39,141 nt of DNA. Source: Methylobacterium sp. R2-1. GTDB taxonomy: Bacteria; Pseudomonadota; Alphaproteobacteria; Rhizobiales; Beijerinckiaceae. Of the stretch, positions 1-6,344 are shown piece after piece. The notes below the pieces were generated by a model, which worked only from the letters and a program-made list of their open reading frames with translations, was not told where the DNA came from and did not search any database. Numbering within the stretch: position 1 is the first letter of the stretch; each line of letters begins with the position of its first letter. The stretch spans positions 1-39,141 of the forward strand of contig NZ_JACHWM010000026.1 in the NCBI RefSeq assembly GCF_014191355.1. The letters run 5' to 3'. The translations under genes were made by a program, and so were the position numbers.

Positions 1-777
1 CGAATCGAGGATGTAGGTCTCCTCGCGCGAGCGCAGCGAGTCGTGGGCGGCGAAGAGGTTGGCATCGAAGTCGCCGCCCGCCGGGGCATAGCGCAGGGCG
101 GCCCGGCCACCGAACCCGTTCGACCAGTCGATGTCGTCGCGGTTGCGGTCGATATCGCGGATCTGGCCGGTGAAGTAACGCTCCTTGAAGCCGAGATCGA
201 GGAACAGGGTCTCAGGGACGAGCACGGTCGTGGTCGCGGTGCCGATCTCGAATAACCGGTCGGCGGCCGTGGCGAACACGTCGACGCGGTTGAAGCGCGG
301 CTTCTCGGTCATGATGTTCAGGACGCCGGCGAAGGCGTTCATCCCGTAGAGGGTGCCCTGCGGACCCCGCAGCAGTTCGACCCGGCTCACGTCGAACAGG
401 TCCTGCGCGAGGTTGGCCGAGGCCTGCGGCACGCCGTCGACATAGACCTGCACCGCCGGGTTGTAGAAGTCCGGCGAGGAGATGCCGCGAATCGTGAAGT
501 TGGCGTAGGCCCGGTTGCCCCGGCTCTCGATCACGACGCCGGGCAGAACCTTCTGCAGATCGCCGACGTCGCGCACGTCGTTGTCGACAAGTCTCGCGGG
601 CGTCACGGCGGAGACGGCAGCATCGACCTTGTCGAGGCGCTGCTCGCGCTTGTTCGAGGTCACGACGAGCTCTTCCAGCTGCACCGATTCGGCCGCAGGC
701 TGAGCAAGGGCAGGAAGCGCGACGAGAATCGCTGCAACCGCCGCAGATCCGCAGAATGATCTTCTTGCTAAGAGCAT
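1..777 (-). CDS. TonB-dependent siderophore receptor, N-terminal part (runs off the window)
   Basis: An open frame starts with ATG at 777 and stays open to base 1, giving the first 259 residues of an outer-membrane receptor; the barrel C-terminus lies outside the window. Residues 1 to about 27 form a signal peptide (Arg-Arg, a hydrophobic stretch, then ALAQ). A TonB-box-like LEELVVTS follows, and then the plug domain at about 40-155, with the family signatures FTIRGISS, VYVDGVPQ and VELLRGPQGTLYG. These plug motifs resemble ferric-yersiniabactin type receptors as I remember them. The gene is divergent from an AraC regulator and adjoins a siderophore-type synthase cluster, so import of the metal-loaded product of that cluster is the likely role (inference). 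It could instead import another siderophore. Confidence 0.92.
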   Translation of the reverse strand, partial: MLLARRSFCGSAAVAAILVALPALAQPAAESVQLEELVVTSNKREQRLDKVDAAVSAVTPARLVDNDVRDVGDLQKVLPGVVIESRGNRAYANFTIRGISSPDFYNPAVQVYVDGVPQASANLAQDLFDVSRVELLRGPQGTLYGMNAFAGVLNIMTEKPRFNRVDVFATAADRLFEIGTATTTVLVPETLFLDLGFKERYFTGQIRDIDRNRDDIDWSNGFGGRAALRYAPAGGDFDANLFAAHDSLRSREETYILDS

Positions 778-819
778 TTCTAAACTACTGACCGACCCCA
801 ACAACTAGATAAAGCGTCA

Positions 820-843
820 TTGTCTTTTCAATCGACCTTGTCT
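820..843. promoter_or_regulatory. Direct repeat in the receptor/regulator divergent promoter region
   Basis: The hexamer TTGTCT occurs at 820-825 and again at 838-843, 18 bases apart, in the 133-base AT-richer space between the divergent receptor and AraC genes. AraC-family activators often bind direct repeats on one face of the helix. The repeat is short and I see no convincing Fur box here, so this is only a candidate operator. Confidence 0.2.
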
Positions 844-910
844 AACACTTTTGGGGCTGGCATTAACGCCATCGGCACTAAGTCGAGTCTTTACGCGGGA
901 AGAGCCGGGC

Positions 911-1870
911 GTGTTGTCGAATCCACACATCGGCGGATCCGCGCGGACGGCACCGGTCGCCCCCTGGCAGGAAGCCGTGGCGGAGGCGCTGGCCCGGCTC
1001 GGATGGTCGGACAGCGCGCGGATCGAGTCGATCGCCACCGATATCGCGGTCGTAGTCGTCGACGCGTTCCTCGACCGCGACCTCTTGGTCGATCTCTCCG
1101 GATCGACGACCTTCTCCTTGAGCGTCGTGCTGGAGGGCAGCGGCCGCCTCTCCGCCAGGGGCCTGCCGCCGGTCGAGGCGGAGGCCGGAACCGCCGTGCT
1201 GTTCGCCTGCAGCGGCTCCGCCTCGGGTGAGGATCTGTTCCGCGGCGGCCGGCGCTTCCGGGTGGTCGATCTACGCTTCGAGGAAAGCTTCCTGATGCGG
1301 ACGGGCGACGCGCGCCTGTCGAGCTTGGCCGAGCGCTGTGCCGATGCGGCGGGCAGAGAGGGCGATGCGATCTTCCTCGCAGGCTTTCCAGCGCCCGCCA
1401 ACCTGCTGCAGATTGCCAACGACATCGCCAAGACGCCGCCTTCCGACGCGCTGGGCCGCCGCCTCTACCTGCACGGGAAGGCGGTCGAGGCCTTGGGCGC
1501 GGCCATCGACGCGCTCGACGGCATCGCGAAGGGGCGGCGCCCCCCCCGGCCGCAGGAGCGGGAACGTCTGCTGCGGGCCCGAGACATCCTCGAGCGCGAC
1601 TTCCGCAGCAACTGGACGATCGAGCGGCTGGCGCGGGAGGTCGGCGTCAACGAGAAGCAGCTCAAATACGGTTTTCGCGATCTCGTCGGGCAGCCGGTCC
1701 ATGCCTACCTTACCGCGCTGCGCCTGGACGCCGCGGCGCAGATGCTGAGACAGGGCGTCAGCGTCGCCGACGCCGCGGTCTCGGTGGGCTTCGGAAACCT
1801 CAGCCATTTCAGCAAGGTGTTTCGCGAGAACAAGGGCGTGAGTCCTTCCCGCTTCGCTCGACTTGACTGA
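911..1870 (+). CDS. AraC-family transcriptional regulator (YbtA/PchR-like)
   Basis: This is a cytoplasmic DNA-binding regulator. The C-terminal 110 residues contain the two helix-turn-helix units of the AraC family: the first around WTIERLAREVGVNEKQLKYGF and the second around VSVADAAVSVGFGNLSHFSKVF, ending in GVSPSRF. The N-terminal 200 residues form a sensing domain without a recognised ligand motif. The frame stays open back to a TTG at 851, but codons 851-910 include rare TTA, CTA, AGT and CGA. I prefer the GTG at 911, which follows a GGAAGAG ribosome site and gives 319 residues, close to the size of YbtA. Its position, divergent from a siderophore receptor and next to the synthase operon, fits a siderophore-responsive activator of the cluster (inference). 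Confidence 0.88.
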   Translation: MLSNPHIGGSARTAPVAPWQEAVAEALARLGWSDSARIESIATDIAVVVVDAFLDRDLLVDLSGSTTFSLSVVLEGSGRLSARGLPPVEAEAGTAVLFACSGSASGEDLFRGGRRFRVVDLRFEESFLMRTGDARLSSLAERCADAAGREGDAIFLAGFPAPANLLQIANDIAKTPPSDALGRRLYLHGKAVEALGAAIDALDGIAKGRRPPRPQERERLLRARDILERDFRSNWTIERLAREVGVNEKQLKYGFRDLVGQPVHAYLTALRLDAAAQMLRQGVSVADAAVSVGFGNLSHFSKVFRENKGVSPSRFARLD

Positions 1871-1880
1871 GCCGAGTAGG

Positions 1881-1902
1881 CGTGTCCGCAGTCTGCGGCA
1901 CG
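1881..1902 (+). terminator. Possible hairpin after the AraC regulator
   Basis: CGTG-T-CCGCAG is followed by CTGCGG-CACG, starting ten bases after the stop codon. The two arms pair with one bulged T. No T-run follows, so a terminator role is uncertain. The rest of 1903-2125 shows no gene or other signal that I can support. Confidence 0.25.
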
Positions 1903-2125
1903 CGCGACACAGCGTCCGGCCGCGCCGCCGCGGATACCGCCTCGCGGGCGGGCCGATCTCCAGATCCGTTCCTGCTGCGCGTGCTCGTCACCGCGGCGAT
2001 GCGCGCCACCGCTTGGCCTGCGTGCCTTCCGGGCTACGGTCGACGGACGTTCCGAATGTACGGCACGCTCTCCGCCCTGTGAGGAGGTGGGAGGCGACGG
2101 CTCGGAGCAGTAGTTTTGGGACTTG

Positions 2126-2144
2126 TATAGGGTCCCCCCCTATA
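2126..2144 (+). promoter_or_regulatory. Operator of the RcnR-type repressor
   Basis: TATAGGG (2126-2132) and CCCTATA (2138-2144) form a perfect inverted repeat around a run of seven C (2134-2140), 19 bases before the rcnR start. RcnR/DmeR-class repressors recognise G/C tracts flanked by AT-rich inverted repeats. TATATT at 2141-2146 could be the -10 box, so bound repressor would block the promoter and give autoregulation of rcnR-rcnA. Confidence 0.65.
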
Positions 2145-2163
2145 TTATCAGATCGATTGATCC

Positions 2164-2442
2164 ATGACGCACACGATCAAGGACAAAGCGAAGCTTCTCG
2201 GCCGGATACGCCGCCTCAAGGGCCAGGCGGAGGCCGTGGAGCGTGCACTGGAGGCCGAGCGCGGATGCACCGACGTGCTGATGCTGGTGGCCTCCATGCG
2301 CGGAGCCATCAACGGACTGACCGCCGAGCTGATGGAAGATCACATCCGCCATCACGTCGTGGATCCCGCGACGGAAGCCGATGCCGGGCGCGCCCGCGGC
2401 GCAACGGAGCTGATCGAACTGGTTCGCACCTACCTCAAATGA
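2164..2442 (+). CDS. rcnR: RcnR-type nickel/cobalt-sensing repressor
   Basis: The 92-residue protein is of the CsoR/RcnR/FrmR (DUF156) family: all-helical, tetrameric, cytoplasmic. Family hallmarks are visible, including RRLKGQAEAVERAL and GCTDVLMLVASMRGAINGL. The four ligands that define the Ni/Co sensor RcnR in E. coli are all at their canonical positions: His3, Cys35, His60 and His64. Formaldehyde-sensing FrmR has Glu at 64 and copper-sensing CsoR uses a different ligand set, so a Ni/Co sensor is the best call. It is followed 12 bases later by the matching efflux gene and preceded by a C-tract operator, so metal binding should release repression of both. Confidence 0.92.
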   Translation: MTHTIKDKAKLLGRIRRLKGQAEAVERALEAERGCTDVLMLVASMRGAINGLTAELMEDHIRHHVVDPATEADAGRARGATELIELVRTYLK

Positions 2443-2454
2443 GAGGAGCCTCCC

Positions 2455-3585
2455 GTGCCCAGCCTCCCGGAACTTCTTCAGCAGGGCACGGGACATGTCT
2501 GGCTGTTCGTCCCGACCGCGATCCTGCTCGGGGCCTTGCACGGCCTCGAACCGGGTCATTCCAAGACGCTGATGGCGGCCTTCATCGTCGCCGTCCGCGG
2601 CACGGTGCGGCAGGCGGTGCTCCTCGGGCTCTGCGCCGCGCTCTCGCACACGGCAGTCGTTTGGGCGGTAGCGGTGGTCGGCCAGCGTTTCGGGCAGGCC
2701 TGGGCGAGCGAGGCGGTCGAGGCGCAGTTCCAGCTGATCTCCGCGGCGATCATCCTGGCGATCGGCGGCTGGATGGTCTGGCAGATCCGGCGGAACCGGC
2801 TCGATCATCACCACCACGATCATGAAGAGGCCCGGTCCGTCGCCACGCCCCGGGGCACCTTGAGCGTCTCCATCTTCGAAGAGGGCGTACCGCCCCGCTG
2901 GCACATCCGTGCCGAGGACGGCCCCCTGCCGGCCTCGCAGAATCTACGCCTGACCACGATCCGGCCCGGGGGCGCTCAGCAGGATTTCACGTTCGAGACG
3001 CGCGTCGGATATCTCGAGAGCCGCGACCTCATTCCCGAGCCGCACGCCTTCACGGCCCGGCTCACCATCAGCTCGGGGGCCGAGGCGGAGGCGTACGAGT
3101 TCGCCTTCGCGGAGCACGACCACGCCCATGGTGGCCACGACGCTCTCGATCTCGGCGCGGCGGACGACGCCCATGCCCGCGCCCACGCGGCAGACATCCG
3201 GCGCAGGTTCGCCGGGCGCAGCGTGACGACCGGTCGGATCGTGCTGTTCGGCCTGACGGGCGGGCTGATCCCCTGCCCGGCGGCGATCACCGTGCTGCTG
3301 CTCTGCATGCAGCTGAAGCAGCTGAGCCTCGGCTTCGCCCTGGTGCTCTGCTTCGGGATCGGGCTCGCCGCGACCCTGGTCTTCGCCGGCGTTGTAGCCG
3401 CGCTCGGCCTGCGCCACGCAGTTGGGCGCTGGCCCTTTCTCTCGATCCTCGCGGCGCGGGCGCCCTACGCCTCCGCTGGCCTGATCCTACTTGTCGGGCT
3501 CTATACCGGCTATCTCGGATGGCGTGGGCTCGACGCAGCGCACCGGACGGCCGCCGCTCCGGCCGAGACGGTGCGGCCGCTGTGA
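2455..3585 (+). CDS. rcnA: RcnA-like nickel/cobalt efflux permease
   Basis: The 376-residue inner-membrane permease exports Ni2+ and Co2+. It opens with GTG behind a GAGAGGAG ribosome site, 12 bases after rcnR. The HGLEPGHSKTLMAAFIVA motif at about 28-46 is diagnostic of the NiCoT/RcnA group. Membrane segments lie at about 15-35, 50-75 and 90-112, with three more in the C-terminal half (GLTGGLIPCPAAITVLLLC and following). Two His-rich stretches occur, HHHHDHEE at about 118-125 and HDHAHGGHD at about 222-230. Between them is a hydrophilic, beta-rich insert of about 100 residues, so the protein is about 100 residues longer than E. coli RcnA (274 as I remember). Metal range is inferred from the family and from the RcnR partner. 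Confidence 0.9.
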   Translation: MPSLPELLQQGTGHVWLFVPTAILLGALHGLEPGHSKTLMAAFIVAVRGTVRQAVLLGLCAALSHTAVVWAVAVVGQRFGQAWASEAVEAQFQLISAAIILAIGGWMVWQIRRNRLDHHHHDHEEARSVATPRGTLSVSIFEEGVPPRWHIRAEDGPLPASQNLRLTTIRPGGAQQDFTFETRVGYLESRDLIPEPHAFTARLTISSGAEAEAYEFAFAEHDHAHGGHDALDLGAADDAHARAHAADIRRRFAGRSVTTGRIVLFGLTGGLIPCPAAITVLLLCMQLKQLSLGFALVLCFGIGLAATLVFAGVVAALGLRHAVGRWPFLSILAARAPYASAGLILLVGLYTGYLGWRGLDAAHRTAAAPAETVRPL

Positions 3586-3600
3586 CGGCCAGGGCCGTCA
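3583..3600. terminator. Palindrome shared by two convergent stop codons
   Basis: TGACGGCC (3583-3590) and GGCCGTCA (3593-3600) form a perfect 8-base-pair stem around AG. The stem contains the stop codon of rcnA on the plus strand (TGA 3583-3585) and that of the exporter on the minus strand (tca 3598-3600). A bidirectional terminator between these convergent units is plausible, although no T-run is present. Confidence 0.4.
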
Positions 3601-5163
3601 GTGCGCCTCCGATGCTGCGGACCCGGATGATGGCCTGAGCAGCAGGACGAGGGCGAGGCTGACGGTGAGGCCGACACCGACCAGCCAGAAACCGTCGGCA
3701 TAGGCCATCACGGAGGCCTCCCGGCGCACCTGCGCGGCGAGCACGGCCACCGCGCGGTCACGGGCCAGCTCCGTGCCGGCGAACCGGCTGGCAAAACCGG
3801 CGGCGAGGGTGGCGAGATGCTGCTGCGTGCGCAGGGCGTTGCCCGTGATCGCCTCCGCGACCGCCGAGAAATGCATGTGCTCGCGCCGCTGGATCATCGT
3901 CGAGAGCACGGCGATGCCGACGGAGCCACCGAGATTGCGCGTCATATTCATCAGGGCCGAGGCATCCGCGGTGTCCCGGACCGAGAGTCCGGTGGTGGCG
4001 AGCTGGGACAGCGGCACGACGAAGAGTGGCTGCCCGATCGCCCGGAGTACCTGGGGCAGGATCAGTTGGTCGCGGCCGACATCGTGGCTGAGCCCGGCAT
4101 TGATCCAGCAGCTGGCGATGAAGAAACCGGTGCCGACGGCGATCAGGATCCGCGCATCGACCCGCCGTGTCAGCAGCGGCATCAGTGGGAAGACGAGGAG
4201 CTGCGGCAGGCCCGACCACATCACCACCTGACCGATCTGCTCGGCATTGTAGCCCTGGATCTGCGCGCAATAGACCGGGATCAGATAAATTGAGCCGTAG
4301 GAGACCGCACCGAGCACGCTCATGAGGGCGCAGGATCCGCCGACGGAGCGGTCCGCCAGGACGCGCAGGTTGATGAAGGGCCGTTCCGCGGTCAGCTCCC
4401 GGGCGATGAAGCCGGCGATGCCGAGGCCCGCGAGGATGGCGGCGTTCCGAATCGTATCCGACCCGAACCAGCCCTTGCGCTGCCCCTCCTCCAGAACGAA
4501 GGTCAGGGCCGGAAGGCCGAGCATCATCAGGCCGACGCCGGGCCAGTCGCCGCGCGCCAGTTCCCCCCAGCGGGGCGCTTCCGACTCGAGGGCGGCGAGC
4601 TGAAGCGCGACGGCCAGGGGGCCGATCAGCAGGTTCAGGTAGAAGATGTAGTGCCAGGTCAGGTTGTCAGTGAGCCAGCCACCGATGGTAGGGCCGATGG
4701 CGGGCGCGAAGGTCGCCGTGAGCCCAAACAAGGCGATACCGACCGGCTGTTGGCGCTCGGGCAGGCGGGTGCGCACGATCACCAGGGCAGTGGGAATCAG
4801 GACACCGCCGGTCAGGCCCTGCCCGGCCCGGGCCACGATCATCTGCGTCAGGTTTGTCGAGAGCGCGCAGGCCACGGAGAAGCCGATGAACAGCACGGTG
4901 CTCGCCGTCAGAAAGCGGCGCAGGCCGATCACCGCGGACAGCCATCCGGTGAGCGGGATCACGATGATCTCGGCCATCAGGTAGGCGGTGGAGATCCAGC
5001 TTCCTTCCTCGGCGGAGGCGCCGAGCGCCCCCTGGATGTTGGCCAGAGCCGCGTTGGTGACGAGGATGTCGAGGATCGCCATGAAGGCGCCGAGGATCGC
5101 TGCGGCGACCGCGAGCCAATCCCGCGCGCTCGCGCAGGTCTCCGCACTCGATCCTGCGCTCAT
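3598..5163 (-). CDS. MFS exporter of the DHA2 (EmrB/QacA) family
   Basis: The 521-residue inner-membrane drug:proton antiporter type has about 14 hydrophobic segments. Family motifs are seen: the first-helix motif around AILDILVTNAALANIQGALG (about 26-46) and antiporter motif C, APAIGPTIGGWLTD, at about 154-167. It is the last gene of the synthase operon and its ATG overlaps the stop of the upstream membrane-fusion gene by four bases (ATGA), typical of EmrA-EmrB pairs. Export of the cluster's product to the periplasm, or outward through an unlinked TolC-like channel, is inferred. General multidrug efflux is the alternative. Confidence 0.9.
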   Translation of the reverse strand: MSAGSSAETCASARDWLAVAAAILGAFMAILDILVTNAALANIQGALGASAEEGSWISTAYLMAEIIVIPLTGWLSAVIGLRRFLTASTVLFIGFSVACALSTNLTQMIVARAGQGLTGGVLIPTALVIVRTRLPERQQPVGIALFGLTATFAPAIGPTIGGWLTDNLTWHYIFYLNLLIGPLAVALQLAALESEAPRWGELARGDWPGVGLMMLGLPALTFVLEEGQRKGWFGSDTIRNAAILAGLGIAGFIARELTAERPFINLRVLADRSVGGSCALMSVLGAVSYGSIYLIPVYCAQIQGYNAEQIGQVVMWSGLPQLLVFPLMPLLTRRVDARILIAVGTGFFIASCWINAGLSHDVGRDQLILPQVLRAIGQPLFVVPLSQLATTGLSVRDTADASALMNMTRNLGGSVGIAVLSTMIQRREHMHFSAVAEAITGNALRTQQHLATLAAGFASRFAGTELARDRAVAVLAAQVRREASVMAYADGFWLVGVGLTVSLALVLLLRPSSGSAASEAH

Positions 5164-6344
5164 CGAGGCGCCTTGGGCGGGCGCAGATACACGCTCGCCT
5201 CGACAGACAGGCCCGGCCGCAGGCGGCCGAGCAGGGGATCGTCGGGGTCGATGGCGATACGCACCGGCACGCGCTGGACGATCTTGGTGAAGTTGCCGGT
5301 GGCGTTCTCCGGCGGCAGCAGGGCGAACTGGGCGCCGGTGCCGGGGGCGAAGCTTACGATCCTGCCCCGGACCACGTGTCCGGGCAGCGCGTCCACGGTG
5401 AGGGTGACCGCTTGGCCCGCCGCCATGGCGCCGACCTGCGTCTCCTTGAAATTCGCCACGAGGTAGAGGTCCCGTCCCATCGGCACCAGCGTCAGAAGGT
5501 TGGTGCCGGCGGCGACGAACTGGCCGAGCCGCACGGAGCGGTCGCCGACGACACCCCTGATCGGGGCTGTGATCGTAGTGAAGTCGAGATTCAGCTGGGC
5601 CTGCTCGGCCTTCGCTCCGGCGGCCTCCAAGGAAGCTCGGGCAGCGCCTTCGAGGGCGCGTAGACTCTCGACCTGCTTACGGGCGGCGTCGAGCGAGGCC
5701 GCGGCGCGGTCGGCGGCCGCCTGCCGTTGATGCAGGTCCGCCTCAGCCTGCTGCTGCCGCTGGACGGTGCCGGCGCCCGTACGCAGGAGGTCGCGGTAGC
5801 GCTCATTCTCCTGCTTCGAGAAGGTCAGGGCCGCATTCGTGTTGGCGACATCGGCCTCCGCCCCCTCGATCCGCGCCTTCTGCTGGATCAAGGCCGCTGC
5901 CACGCCCTGAAGCTGGGCCTTGTCGCGCTCGACCTCGGCTTGCGCCTGGGTCAGGAGGATGCGGCGCTCACGGTCGTCGAGCCGGGCGAGCACCTGACCG
6001 GCCGCGACCGGCTGGTTGTCGCCGACCAGGACCTCCGCGACCATGCCGGCGATGCGCGGGGAGACCACCACCTTGTCGGATTGCAGATAGGCGTTGTCCG
6101 TCGTCTCGATGAAGCGGCCGGTCGTCCACCAGTACCAGCCGTAGGCGCCAGCTCCCGCCAGAGCGAGAGTCAATAGGAGCGGGAGCACGGGGCGCTCCTT
6201 GCCGCGGCGGCGCTCCTCCGGGGCAGCAGCGGCCGGCGGCGGGCCGACGTCCCACAGGTGCGAGGGCAGCTCCACGGCCGGGCGGGCAGGATTGCAGCCC
6301 GAAGCGTCCGTCCGCGCGGCTCCGCCGGATGAGCCGCTCCGCAT
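5160..6344 (-). CDS. EmrA/HlyD-type membrane-fusion protein
   Basis: The 394-residue periplasmic adaptor is anchored by one N-terminal membrane helix (about 53-73, LLLTLALAGAGAYGWYWW) after a proline-rich cytoplasmic tail. A first lipoyl half follows at about 80-122 (TDNAYLQSDKVVVSPRIAG, then VAAGQVLARLD), then a long alpha-hairpin rich in Gln, Ala and Glu (about 125-250), the second lipoyl half (ITAPIRGVVGDRSVRLGQFV) and a beta-barrel. The ATG shares one base with the stop of the gene before it, and its stop overlaps the start of the MFS gene, so the pair is translationally coupled. It should link the MFS pump to an outer-membrane channel that is not encoded in this window. Confidence 0.9.
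   Translation of the reverse strand: MRSGSSGGAARTDASGCNPARPAVELPSHLWDVGPPPAAAAPEERRRGKERPVLPLLLTLALAGAGAYGWYWWTTGRFIETTDNAYLQSDKVVVSPRIAGMVAEVLVGDNQPVAAGQVLARLDDRERRILLTQAQAEVERDKAQLQGVAAALIQQKARIEGAEADVANTNAALTFSKQENERYRDLLRTGAGTVQRQQQAEADLHQRQAAADRAAASLDAARKQVESLRALEGAARASLEAAGAKAEQAQLNLDFTTITAPIRGVVGDRSVRLGQFVAAGTNLLTLVPMGRDLYLVANFKETQVGAMAAGQAVTLTVDALPGHVVRGRIVSFAPGTGAQFALLPPENATGNFTKIVQRVPVRIAIDPDDPLLGRLRPGLSVEASVYLRPPKAPR

Noticed and set aside
778..910. A Fur box in the receptor/regulator promoter region
   Set aside because: I looked for the GATAATGATAATCATTATC pattern on both strands and found no acceptable match.
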